Part shown: positions 22,392-33,160 of the stretch, piece after piece | Position numbering within the stretch: the first letter of the stretch is position 1 | Layout of the letters: every line of letters begins with the position of its first letter | Assembly (NCBI RefSeq): GCF_014633365.1 | Contig: NC_068346.1 | Coordinates: 15,893,030 to 15,957,029, forward strand | Reading direction: 5' to 3' | Source: Diospyros lotus | Lineage: Eukaryota > Streptophyta > Magnoliopsida > Ericales > Ebenaceae | DNA length: 64,000 bases | Notes under the pieces: generated by a model | Database searches by the model: none | Told to the model about the DNA's origin: nothing | Seen by the model: only the letters and a program-made list of their open reading frames with translations | Translations under genes and position numbers: made by a program

Positions 22392-23051
22392 ATGGAAGGC
22401 CAGTTAGTTCGTCGAATCAATACCATATGTGTACTTTGTGGCTCTCAACTTGGGAGCGATATTTGTTACGCACTTGCAGCGAGCGAACTTGGTAAAAAAC
22501 TAGGAGAGAAAAAAATTAATTTGGTATATGGAGGGGGAAGTCGTGGATTGAATGGTTATGTTTCACAAGCTGTACATCTTGAAAATTCATCTGTGGTAGG
22601 TGTAATGCCAATCCCTTTAGCTGAACCACATATTTTCGGGATTACACGTCATCAACTTATAGAAACGACTTCTATGTCTGAGCACATGGCTTGTAAGATT
22701 TATCAGTCAGATGCCTTCATTGCTTTACCAGGAGGTTTTGGAACACTTAAAGAAATTTTTTGTATAATCTCTTGGGCCAAGAGTAATCTCCATACCAAAC
22801 CCATTGGACTTTTAAATGTTAACCATTTTTTCGATGGGTTACTTTCTTTTCTTGATCAGGCTGTGGACCAACAGTTCATTTCTTGTTCAGCAAGAAAGAT
22901 TCTCATTTCTGCATCCACCATTGATAAGCTGCTAGAGAAATTACACGCTTATGTTCCACAGTACGATCCTCATGAGCCTCGGATAGACTGGTCTAAGGCA
23001 ATTAGTAACAAGCGCCAAAGGGGTCCGATTAATTTAGATTTATCACTGTGA
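22392..23051 (+). CDS. LOG-family cytokinin riboside 5'-monophosphate phosphoribohydrolase-like gene captured by a retrotransposon
   Basis: LOG enzymes release active cytokinin bases from cytokinin nucleotides. The 219-codon frame is intact and close to normal family length. It shows the Rossmann-type landmarks I-C-V-L-C-G-S near the start, L-V-Y-G-G-G-S-R-G-L-N-G, D-A-F-I-A-L-P-G-G-F-G-T-L-K-E (P113 to E121, the PGGxGTxxE signature) and K-P-I-G-L-L-N-V. The Arg of the usual M-H-x-R-K motif is replaced: residues 95-99 read M-S-E-H-M, with His at position 98. Plant LOG genes normally have several introns; this has none, so it looks like a processed copy. It lies inside Athila-like copy F, between the Cys-rich ORF and the 3' LTR, and is the only undamaged gene there. 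Whether it is expressed or active is unknown. Confidence 0.85.
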   Translation: MEGQLVRRINTICVLCGSQLGSDICYALAASELGKKLGEKKINLVYGGGSRGLNGYVSQAVHLENSSVVGVMPIPLAEPHIFGITRHQLIETTSMSEHMACKIYQSDAFIALPGGFGTLKEIFCIISWAKSNLHTKPIGLLNVNHFFDGLLSFLDQAVDQQFISCSARKILISASTIDKLLEKLHAYVPQYDPHEPRIDWSKAISNKRQRGPINLDLSL

Positions 23052-24756
23052 GAAATGCTCTTTATTAAGATGGCTGAGTAAGGAGTACTTTTTGTACTCT
23101 TGAGACGCATTTTTGCTTATCCTATGACTTGCATGAAATTTTTAGTTTGGTGTGAAAATATAAATATATATCTATAGGGTATGCTCATTTGTTGTTTAAG
23201 TTTTAGCAGTTCACAGCAAATCTATGAACTTGTGGAGTTACAGGTATTCCTAACAACCCTAATTTATTACTGCAATTCAAGTTGGGGGGTGTAAGGTCTA
23301 GTTATGAATCATCTGGTTTATATTTAACTGTGAATTTGCTATTGGTAGTTTGTAGTCTTGTGTGAGTTGATTATCTTTATCTGCTCTTATTAAAAAATAA
23401 ATAAATAAAATAAAATTATGTGTTTTAAATAATGCTATTCCTAAAGCTTTGAAGTTATGCACTGATAGCCGGTTAAGTTTGTAATATGAAACATGAATGC
23501 ATTGATTTCTTATTTGAAAATGTATATGCATTAGAATAAGTAATTTGCATTCATCAGGGATTCAAAATTTAGAAATTGGTTATCGGTCATAAAGTCAAAG
23601 GTAACAGTAATTAGCTGATTAGTACACTGTATGATCTCTCAACAGAAGTGGAGACTATTACCCAAGTGAGTGTTTGAGCCTAATAACCGTTAATTCTGAG
23701 TGAAATAACACTTACTCTAAATATGCTTTATTGTTTATCTTATCTTTTCAATGGCTTCAAAACATCAATTCACTTTGAATGTCTAGTATGATAACGAATA
23801 AGTTTGACTGGTTTCAAACTCTGAATTAGATGACTGAGTATCATCGTTTTGTAGAAACATGATACAGGGATCAATTTCTTTCATTTTGAGCTTATTAAAC
23901 CTTTTTCTTTCTTTAAATTAACCTCCTTTGGTAGCCCATTTGAGCCATTTGTAGTACAACTTCTTTCGCTACCCTCGTTTTACCCAAAACCATATGTATT
24001 TTGACCAACCTGGTGTGTTTTTTGGGAATTAATCTGTCTATCTATTTTCATATTTAAAGAGAAAAAAAAATAATAATAAGGAAAAAAAAAGAAAAAAAAA
24101 GTGAAAAAAAAGAAAAAAGAAAAAAAATATGGGCAAATTCTCTTAGCTATTCAGCATAATTGTTTCAAATAAATGCTAAATATATATATATATCCCGACA
24201 CACCCTTTGCACAATCTACCTTTTCTTTGACAACCCGTATTAACCTCATAGCCCCATTACAACCCAGTCTGGTCTCTTTTGATGCTATAAATCATGTGAT
24301 CTCAGAATTCGAGTTTGGAGTAAGGAATCATGTTTAAATTCAGAAGTTACTCATCTAGAGCATTATTCCAATTATGAAGTTATGTCAATTTCCTTGTTCT
24401 TTCATGAAAATACGTTCCTTGTATTTGGGATGGCACCGAGTTTTGAACTTGTTCTGCATTTACTCTTATAACGGTGCACCCCCTTGTGTGTACACCTGAG
24501 GAATCTTTTTTTATTGGAGAGAAAATCCATAGTGAGATTTCAAGTCAAAACTTCGAGGGAGTAAGTCTGTGTGTTGGTTATCCTAATTGCTATTCCTGAG
24601 ATTGTATGACCTTTAACCGAAAATCTGATTTAGAATGCTAAATTATTTATTCAATTTTATGCATTTCGGTTTCGAATTTGAAATTTTTACATTCATATAG
24701 TTATTAAAGCTTGGCATGTGTATAGTCTGATTGCTAAGGGACTAGCAATGTTTAAG
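23052..24756 (+). other. Long 3' non-coding region of copy F after LOG
   Basis: No coding frame is supported. It holds a GAGTAC-TTTTT-GTACTC hairpin just after the LOG stop (about 23082-23098) and a second polypurine-like tract TTCAAGTTGGGGGG (23276-23289). An A-rich GAAAAAAA run lies at about 24060-24127 and a short (TA)n at 24180-24192. Copy R has lost this region. Confidence 0.6.
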
Positions 24757-24766
24757 TTGGGGGGTA
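24757..24766 (+). other. Polypurine tract of copy F
   Basis: TTGGGGGGTA directly precedes the LTR start TGATTAGTGG. It is the third AAGTTGGGGGG in this element; the others follow pol and LOG. Position next to the LTR makes this the working plus-strand primer. Confidence 0.75.
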
Positions 24767-25579
24767 TGATTAGTGGTTAATTTTGTAAAATTTTTGTTAT
24801 AATTATACCCTTCTTTTGATCTTAAAAATGGCTTAAATTAGATATTAATATATATTTTATGGTTATATGTAAGTTTAAATTGAAAGATGAATGAAATGAA
24901 GTTCTAAAGTAAATTATAATAATATATAAAATTATATATAATATATATACATCATTATATGCATGCATGTACTATATATATAATATAATCTAATATATAT
25001 ATATATGTGCCATGTGTAATACATATATATAATATATAATTTATTAATAACATTAAATTATTTTTTTTTAGGCATGAAGAATTCAAGTCCATGAAGACTT
25101 AAAGTCCATGAAGAATTCAAGCCCATGAATAAATCAAATCCATGAAGAAATCAAGCCCATGAAAAATTAAAGTCCATGAAGAATTCAAACCTATGAAGAA
25201 TTCAAACCCATGAAGAATTAAGACCCAATTTGAGCAACCCATGGAAGATATTATTTGAAGAAAGTCCAAGGATTATTTTTAATCCTAATGAAGATTAAAA
25301 AATCAATTTATAGAAATCTATTTTTATTTTTTATGTGAGAGCTTTATTAGGTGTGTTTTTTAGCTAAAATCCATTTAACTATTAAGTGGATATTATAGTT
25401 AAAATCCATTTAACTTTATGAGTGCTTTATTAGGTATGTATTTTAGCTAAAATCCATTTAATATTAGGTGTGTATTATAGCTAAAATCCATTTAACTTTA
25501 AGTGTGTGAGTGCCCATTAGATATAATTATGTCTAATTGAATAATTGAAATTGTGTGGTTTGTATTGCATCTTGTGGCT

Positions 25580-25588
25580 TATAAATAG
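25580..25588 (+). promoter_or_regulatory. LTR TATA box, copy F 3' LTR
   Basis: TATAAATAG is kept at the matching place in all three long LTRs (reverse complements at 13632-13640 and 34313-34321). Conservation and position in the middle of the LTR fit the U3 promoter. Confidence 0.55.
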
Positions 25589-25770
25589 CTCACTTGATTG
25601 TATTTGTAAGTGTGATTATTATTCTTGAATCAAAGTTTAGTTATTTCCTTAGAATTCTCTCTTTGAGAATTGCTTTTGTTTTCTCTCATTTTCTTTAGTT
25701 TTTTTTCTCTTGTGATCTTATTTCTTCCTTTCTTCTTTTAAATTCTTATGTCATTTATTATTACTTTATT

Positions 25771-25935
25771 ATTCACCGCCTAAATGGCCGGTTAGTTTAT
25801 GCCTTTAAATTTCTGCAATTTTAATTCTTGTCTTTTAATTATCCACCACCTAAATGGCCGGTTAGTTTATGCCTTTAAATTTCTGTAATTTTAATTCCTG
25901 TCTTTTAATTATCCACCGCCTAAATGGCCGGTTAG
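25771..25935 (+). repeat. 70-bp tandem repeat in LTR, three units
   Basis: CCTAAATGGCCGGTTAGTTT recurs with its start stepping 70 bases (TAAATGGCCG at 25781, 25851 and 25921). The LTRs at 12486-14399 and 33166-35079 carry two units each. Confidence 0.85.
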
Positions 25936-26806
25936 TTTCTGCTATTTTAATTCTTATCATTTAAATACTGTTATTTAAATTACGTCATTTAAATTCATGT
26001 CAATTAACTTTTAAATGGAAATGAGTAGCTAAATCTAATCTTGGGTTAAGGCAAGGACAGTGTCCAACGCCAATGATTCCCAAAGAAAGCTGCGCTTTAA
26101 ATGAGTAACATTAATTTAAATTTCAGTATGAGTATATCTTAATTATTGAGAAATCACTAGGTTTGGATTGGAGCGTAAGCCTAACTTAGAGCTTTCATGT
26201 CACGCATGAGAGTTACTAGAACTGAAAACGCTATCATACCCAAACCCGGATGATTAATTTAGTTGTTTTGTGTATTAATTATAATTGGATTTATGGTAGT
26301 TGCTTAAATTAGAATCTCACATATCATGTATGGGGATTGCTTAAACTAGAACTATCATAATCTCTAATTGCATTTAATAACAAACCCTCATATCTGAAAT
26401 TAAATTAATGTTGCTAATCTTTTATGCTAAAATTTGGGAATCAACGGGTTGGCACTGAAATTGTCTTAACTCAAGTACTATCCAATTTTATATTCTCACT
26501 TAAAGTATTTATTTCAATTACTGCCTTAATTTATTTCCTAGTATCTGTTGTTTAAAAAAACCATAAAAAACCTTGTTGCCAATTTGTCCAAATGCGTGTG
26601 TGCTTGTGTGACATTCTTTTTATTTTGCCATAAATAAATCTCTCAGTGGACGACCTGGACTCATTCAGAAAATATAAATTTAAGTTTGGACTACAACTGC
26701 ACTCGTACACTGACGAGTATAAATCTCTCACCTAAATAAAGAAAAAAATATAAAATTTTTATTGTATTTTGTTTTGTGTTTTAATTGCAGGGTGGGGGTG
26801 CAGTCA

Positions 26807-26811
26807 GTATG
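26807..26811. repeat. Target-site duplication GTATG of the nested insertion, right copy
   Basis: GTATG (reverse complement of CATAC) lies between the copy F LTR end and TATAAGTAG, the reverse complement of copy R sequence downstream of the Cys-rich ORF. Its partner is CATAC at 14400-14404. Confidence 0.85.
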
Positions 26812-26879
26812 TATAAGTAGTTGTGATTGTGGCTCACATCTTCCTCTTGTTTTACGTCCAAAAACGGCTTAAACATTTT

Positions 26880-27415
26880 CTATGAAGCGGGGATAAGCTT
26901 CCCATCCAATTTTCTTATAGATTGGCAAACAGGGTCGTTTTTAGTTAGATTCCCAAGACTATAGCGTTGGTGGTCACTTCTGAACTGGGTCCATAAAGCA
27001 AGAAGTTCTCTTTGCACTATTCCACATGGATGCGTCTCAAGAGTCAATCGGATATCATCCAAAGACTCCTTACTCAGTCCATCCTTTATGAAACTAATTT
27101 TATCTTCTCGATTTATGGACGTAAACCCCACAAATTTGCATCGTGTGTTACAGGTCCATCGAGCACATTTGTAACAACCATTCACTCTTCTTTTCTTCGC
27201 AAAACTACTCTTCCCTAAGCCTGGAAAATGCTTAAAACTAGGTGAAGTTTCACCAGCTAATCGAACTTTTGCTTCGATCAGCCAACGAATATCTTCAGGG
27301 ATGTTATTACGCATCAACAGCCAAAGTCTTTCACACCTAGCAGCATAATTTTTTTCAAATCATTCTGCGGGAAAGATGGATAGTACTTGTGAATTTTTGA
27401 GAGATAAAGATCCAT
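26880..27415 (-). pseudogene. Unknown Cys-rich ORF, copy R
   Basis: This is the minus-strand copy of the 21679-22224 frame. It lacks the two internal stops of copy F but has lost one base in the A-rich run shortly after the start, so only the part from the M-R-N-N-I-P-E-D motif (27317 down) is open. The C-Y-K-C-A-R-W-T-C-N-T-R-C motif is identical, and two residues before it (in K-K-R-R-A-K-R) are missing. Each copy is broken in different places, so an intact parent can be inferred. Confidence 0.6.
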
Positions 27416-28244
27416 TTTTTTTTTAAAAGAAAAAAAAAACTAGACTAAGAAGAAAGTAAAGAACTATAAACTTTACAAAATGGATGAGAGTACCTGATCG
27501 GAGAATAATACAAAGGAGAGAAGATTGAGCTCAAAGAAGGGTGGCTTGCCTTATACAGATATGGAGTCTCTTATAGAGCAATGACCATCACTATTCTACA
27601 CTCGGCTCGAGGCATGTCATAATTATAAGGTCAGGCTTGGCGTCTCTTTTTCAACGCTTGGTGCCTCATTTTTCAACATTTGGCAGTGTGCCTTATCCTT
27701 TATAGGGTAGTGTGATTGCACTACCCAAGAAAATATGGCTACCACCAACGTCAATTCTGTCTCTCAATTCAATTTTTTTTTTATTTAATTTTTTTTTGGT
27801 AAATTTTTATTTTTTTTATTTTTTATTTTTTTTTAGTAGGGGCCCAATAAAATCATATATATCACACAAGACAATATTATCAAGTCAACCAAAATTATTT
27901 TTACTAATAAATCAATTCTTTAAGTATACCTTATAAAATGATAGAAGATAGGTATACCTGACGGTCTTCAATGCATAAACTCGTATGGAAAAAAATTTAT
28001 TTAGACTGCACACAGAGAAACACTATTTGAATCAAAGTTAATTAAGTAATGCAGAAAATGAACAACTTATATATATATATATTTTTATTATTATTATTAT
28101 TTTATTTTATTTTTTTTCTTTTATTTATTTATTTATTTTTTTTATTATTATTTTTTTCAGATCTATAAGCATCAATTTAACCTAAATGGAAAGGTGGTCT
28201 TTTAACGTCAGATTCCCAGATGATAGGAAACTTTCCTTACTCAT
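27416..28244 (-). other. Pol-to-ORF spacer of copy R
   Basis: Counterpart of 20736-21678. It has T-rich low-complexity tracts (27770-27840, 28075-28160) and the covarying hairpin (27705-27726). About 38 bases that contain the first polypurine-like tract in copy F are absent here (near 27935). Confidence 0.6.
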
Positions 28245-29661
28245 CAGATGATGATGAATCATCCAAATCCACAACTCCTTCATTCTCCTCAACACTACCC
28301 TAGTATGGTTTCAACCTATGACCATTGACTGTTAGAAGCTATCCTGACTCCAGATTTTCTATCTCAAAGGCCCCATATCCTGAGATGAACTTGATTACAA
28401 AAGGGCCGACCCATCGAGACTTCAATTTTCCTAGGAATAGATGCAATCGAGAATCATACAAGAGTACATGTTGCCCTACCTGAAAGCTTTTTCGAATGAT
28501 GTGCCGATCATGTAACTCTTTCATGCGAACCTTGGCCAATCGTGCATTTTCAAATGCTTCATTCTGAATTTCCTCAAGTTCATTCAATTGGAGCTTCCTA
28601 GATAAGCCTGCTTCAGTTAGACTCTTGTTGATCTTATGAATTGCCCAATATGCTTTATGTTCAATTTCCACCGACAGATGACAAGATTTACCGTATACTA
28701 GCCTATAGGGAGACATTCCCAAAATTGTTTTGTAAGCTGTCCTGTATGCCCAAAGAGCGTCTACTAGTCTTAAGGACCAATCCTTACGATTAGCAGCAAC
28801 AGTCTTTTCCAATATGCGCTTAATCTCCCTATTGGCTAGCTCAGCTTGACCATTGGTTTGGGGATGGTATGGTGTTGCAACCTTATGCAGTACACCATAT
28901 TTCTTCATTAATCCTGCCATAACTTTATTACAAAAATGGGAACCCCCATCACTGATGATTGCTCGTGGCATCCCAAATCGACTGAATATGTTTTCTTTCA
29001 AAAATTTCACGACAGTCCTATGGTCATTTGTTCTGGCCGGGATTGCTTCTACCCATTTGGACACATAGTCAACAGCAAGTAAGATGTATTCATGACCAAA
29101 TGAATTGACAAATGGGCCCATAAAATCCATACCCCAACAGTCAAAAACTTCTAACACTTGGATCGGATGTAATGGCATCATGTTTCTCCTTGACAGACTT
29201 CCTAACCTTTGACATCGATCGCTATTTGAACAGAACTTGTACACATCCTTGAACAGTGTCGACCAATAAAATCCACTCTGAAAAATTTTTGCAACTGTTT
29301 TCTTGACAGAAAAATGGCCTCCACATGCAAGAGTATGACAGAAATTAATGACACTTTGTTGCTCATGATCGGGTATGCATCTACGGATGATTTGGTAAGG
29401 ACAATACTTGAAGAGGTAGGGCTCATCCCAAAAGAAGGTTCTGACTTTTCTGAAGAATTTATGCCTATCTTGCTTACTCCAATGGTCTGGGATCAGACCA
29501 GTTGCCAAGTAGTTCGCAATGTCGGCATACCAAGGGACAACAGATGATGCACGAATAACATTCACTTCAAACAGTTGCTCATCAGGGAAATTGTCATGAA
29601 TTGGTTCATCAAATTGTGTGAGATCTTGACTTGGAATCCTTGACAAATGGTCAGCCACCAC
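28245..29661 (-). pseudogene. pol: Athila-like integrase, copy R
   Basis: Minus-strand integrase is open for 440 codons from V-A-D-H-L-S-R to I-E-N-L-E-S-G. A TAG at about 28338 (CAG in copy F) then removes the C-terminal tail. The D,D,E catalytic segments are present. One cysteine of the HHCC finger is changed (C-S-N-S-D-R-C instead of C-S-N-C-D-R-C), and the second catalytic segment reads S-D-G-G-S. It is better preserved than copy F here, but the finger change would probably weaken it. Confidence 0.85.
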
Positions 29662-29703
29662 ATTTTCTACTCTCTTCTTGTCTCTAATTTCAATGTTGAA
29701 CTC

Positions 29704-30999
29704 TTACAGGAGTAAGATCCATCGAAGCAGACGGGGTTTTGCATCTTGCTTTGTGAACAAATACTTCAGAGCAGCGTGATCAGTAAAAATGATTACTAGT
29801 GACCCTACGAGGTAAGATCGGAACTTGTCCAGGGCAAAGACAACTGCTAGTAACTCTTTCTCTGTAGTGGTGTAATTCTTTTGTGCCTCATTAAGAGTTT
29901 TGCTAGCATAGTATATCACATGAGGTTTCTTATCCTTCCTCTGCCCTAACACAGCTCCTACCGCGTAATCACTAGCATCACACATAAGTTCAAACGGGAG
30001 GGACCAATCAGGGGGCTAAATGATAGGTGCTGAAATGAGTGCATCTTTCAATTTATCAAAAGCATTTTGACAAGCAGGACTCCATTCAAACGGAACATCC
30101 TGAGACAACAAATGGCACAAGGGTCTTGTTATGGTGCTAAAGGAAGCAATGAATCTCCTATAAAACCCTGCATGTCCCAAAAAACTTCTGATGTCTTTCA
30201 CATTCTTAAGGATGGGGAGTTTTTGAATTGTTTCAATTTTTGACCTGTCTACCTCCATCCCCCTAGATGAAACGATGTGCCCCAAGACTATGCCCTATTT
30301 CACCATGAAGTGACATTTTTCCCAATTAAGTATCAGATTTGTTTCCTCACATCTTGCTAAAACCTTTTTTAGATTCTCCAAACAGGCCTCAAAGTTACTT
30401 CCATAAACAGAAAAGTCATCCATAAATACTTCAACAATCTGCTCAACCATTTCACTGAAAATACTCATCATACACCTTTGAAAGGTGGCTGGAGCATTGC
30501 ATAACCCAAATGGCATGCGCCTGTATGCAAATGTCCCAAATGGACATGTGAAAGTAATCTTCTCTTGATCTTCTAGTGCAATTTCTATCTGATTGTACCC
30601 TGAGTACCCATCTAAGAAACAATAGTAGGCTTGGCCTGCTATTCTCTCCAGAACTTGATCCAAGAAAGGCAAAGGAAAATGATCTTTCCTTGTCACAGAA
30701 TTGAGCTTTCTATAATCAATGCACATACGCCATCCTGTCTGGATGCGCGTGGGAATCAGTTCATTGTTCTCATTTTTTACAACAGTGACTCCAGACTTTT
30801 TGGGTACTACCTGTGTTGGACTTACCCACTTAGAATCAGAGATTGGGTAAATTATTCCAGCATCCAATAGCTTAAGCACTTCTTTTCTGACAACTTCTTT
30901 CATGTTGGGATTTAATCTCCTTTGCATTTGCCTAACTGGTTTTGCTCTTTCTTCCAAAAATATCTTATGAGTACAGATCAAAGGGCTAATACCTTGCAA
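29704..30999 (-). pseudogene. pol: Athila-like reverse transcriptase and RNase H, copy R
   Basis: The frame runs from G-I-S-P-L-I-C-T-H through F-L-D-G-Y-S-G-Y-N-Q and the F-M-D-D box, with TAG codons near 30292 and 30015 where copy F has CAG. RNase H ([12 protein letters not shown]) then ends at the TAA at 29704-29706, which is shared with copy F. At the 5' side it is joined to a truncated protease by a deletion of about 660 bp relative to copy F. Confidence 0.85.
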
Positions 31000-31300
31000 A
31001 TCTGAAATGGTCCATCATAATGACTTCCCAACTGTTGATACACACTGTATGGCAACAAATTGACTAAATCCAAGAGTGCCCGATCAACCTTTTGATTTCC
31101 TATGATGCATGTAATGGTTGGACAGCCTGGATCTTTGTATTTGGGAGGAGTTTTCAATTGGAGAATGGCGCTGACTTGTTCAGTCAAGAATGCCTTTTTA
31201 TGCACATTTGTTTTCCTTTTGACAGTGCACAGATCTTTCAAAAACTTTGCATATGAAGGTGTTTGTTTGATTGCATCCAACAGCGAGATGTTGATTCTCA
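31000..31300 (-). pseudogene. pol: Truncated Athila-like protease, copy R
   Basis: The frame matches copy F from the F-K-Q-V-R-I-N-I motif to S-V-Y-Q-Q-L-G. It then jumps to RT N-terminal sequence, with about 660 bp (copy F about 17290-17946) lost at a short shared GGA/AGTCATTA context. The G-A-S loss after D-L (between 31065 and 31064) is the same as in copy F. A one-base shift separates it from gag. Confidence 0.75.
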
Positions 31301-33058
31301 CTTGCTTAAACACTTCATATATATCTGCATTTTTGCTCTTTTTTTCAAATGATTCAACCTTTGTGGAAAAGGTGGTTTGGGCCTGTATTGAATTTCTTTC
31401 TCATCTTCTTTTTGTTTTTCATTTTTTTCATTTTTTTCCACGGTGGATTCATGATCTTTTGGTTCTTTTTCTTCATCAACATGTTGGTTTATCCTAGGAT
31501 CAGTTGGTTTCTCAATTATTCTTCCACTTCTTAGGGCAGTCACTGCTTGCACTTGTTCATGAGTGTTGGTTTCACTATTTGAAGCTTCTACCTGGTTGGT
31601 TTGTCTAATTGGGTTAGGATTAGTTTGGGATGGAAACCTTCCGGGTTCTCTCACACTCAATGTTTGTGTTATCTTGGTCAACTGGCTCCTAATGTCTTCT
31701 ATGGCTCTGTTTGTTTGGTCTTGATTTTTGACAAGCTGAGCAACCTGATTGTTGATACCTATTTGACTTTGGATGAACTGGTGCAAGGTATCTTCCAAAG
31801 ATCTCCTATGAGGAGGTTGGTAAGTATTGGATGCAGAACCTTGATTTTGTTGGAAGGTGTATTGTTGTGCAGGGAAGGGAGGTTGAGAATGATTTCTAGA
31901 ATCATTTCTCCAAGAAAAATTGGGGTGATTTCTATTATTGGGATGGTATGAATTATAGTTCTGATTATTCCCATAATAGGCTCCACTCTGATTTTGATTT
32001 TGTCTCCCCTCAAAGTTGTGTGAATGATTGTTATTAGTCTGCCCATACAATACCTCCTTGAAAGTAGGTAAGGTAAGACATTCTTCAGTTGAATGATCTG
32101 TTGCATCACACACAGCACACTTTACTTCCACTTGATTAACAGATTGCACCTTTTTGGGTTGCATGTTTTCAACTTTCTTTGTTAAAGCAGTTAATCTTGC
32201 ATTTAAATCGTCACTCTCACTCAATTGGTATCTCCCTCTAGGTTGTGGATTTTCTCTTGAATCAAGAGCAGATGTTGGACCAACTTCCCAGTTCCTTGTA
32301 TTCTCAGCCAATGTGTCAAAGAAGTGGAAAGCTTCTTCTGGAGTCTTCTCATAGAATTCTCCATTGCACATTGTAGAAACTAGCATTTTCAATTGGGGAG
32401 TGAGTGAATCATGAAAGAAACTGACCACTCTCCATTGCTCAAAAGCATGGTGCGGACAAGTGTGAAGAAGGTCTTTGAACCTTTCCCACGCTTGAGCAAA
32501 ATTTTCATTTGGTTTACAGGCAAAGTTCATGATTTGTCTTTGAAGAGTAGCAGTTCTGTTGGCAGGGAAGTATTTTTTTAAGAAAGTTGTTCGCATTTCT
32601 CTCCAAGTTCCTATAGATCTAGGTGGGAGAGTGCTTAACCATATTTTTGCCTTATCTTTCAGTAAGAATGGAAAGAGTTTTAATCTTATGACATCCTCAT
32701 TTGCTGTATGGTCCATGCAAGTGCTACACACTTCCTTAAATTCTTTCATATGAGTATATGGATTTTCAGAATCCATGCCATGAAAAGTTGGTAACAATTG
32801 GATTGTGCCAGGTTTGAAGTTAAACCTATGATGGTTGATGGGAAGAATAATGCATGAGGGGGTTGTCTGCCTAGGAGGATGAAGATACTCCCTAAGGGGT
32901 CTGATCATCTCCTGATCAATGGGATCAGGGTCACTGTGGTCACTACCACGTGCAGACATGTTGTGTGCAAGTGGTATGTTCTCATTGTGTTGAGACATGA
33001 GAGATTGATTTTCTACAGTTCTACCAGGCCTAAGTATCATATACAATGGACAAAACAA
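31298..33058 (-). pseudogene. gag: Athila-like gag, copy R
   Basis: This is 586 open codons on the minus strand, longer than in copy F because Gln replaces the stop found at 16530. It has the same capsid-like region and a C-A-V-C-D-A-T-D-H-S-T-E-E-C zinc knuckle, then an Asn-rich stretch and two N-E-K repeats. An extra A in the A-run near the end shifts frame relative to pol, so the gag-pol fusion is broken. Gag itself looks complete. Confidence 0.85.
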
Positions 33059-33143
33059 TAAAGTAAAAAGAAACAGAGTTACCGAATTTATCAGGAGATG
33101 CTTATTCTTATATTTTTTTCCTTTTTGGTTTTTTCCTCAATCT

Positions 33144-33160
33144 CCCCGGCAACGGCGCCA
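33144..33160 (-). other. Primer-binding site of copy R (tRNA-Asp)
   Basis: The plus-strand text CCCCGGCAACGGCGCCA equals the 3' end of plant tRNA-Asp as I know it, so the minus-strand site is an exact 17-base complement. It lies five bases from the LTR. Confidence 0.8.

Larger units (their letters stand above)
24767..26806 (+). repeat. 3' LTR of copy F (2040 bp)
   Basis: It starts TGATTAGTGG and ends GTGCAGTCA. It is inverted relative to the LTRs at 12486 and 33166, which are 126 bp shorter. Part of the difference is a third unit of a 70-bp repeat (25771-25935) that the others have twice. It contains TATAAATAG at 25580-25588 as a likely U3 promoter box, and variable copies of a CCATGAAGAATTCAAG-like word at 25070-25225. 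The GTATG duplication follows at 26807. Confidence 0.9.

Noticed and set aside
23082..23098. GAGTAC-TTTTT-GTACTC hairpin after LOG as a transcription terminator
   Set aside because: Hairpin terminators of this kind are bacterial; in a plant nucleus the structure has no clear meaning, so it is only mentioned in the region entry.
14400..26806. Copy F as a simple complete nested element with two LTRs
   Set aside because: Its left LTR lacks the first 1.6 kb, and the flanking LOG and LTR are in the wrong orientation for a simple nested insertion; an inversion and a deletion are needed.
33144..33160. tRNA-Asp gene fragment
   Set aside because: Only the 17-base 3' end is present, directly beside an LTR; it is a primer-binding site. 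The TGGTATCAGAGC sites at 43209 and 58105 are rejected as tRNA genes for the same reason.
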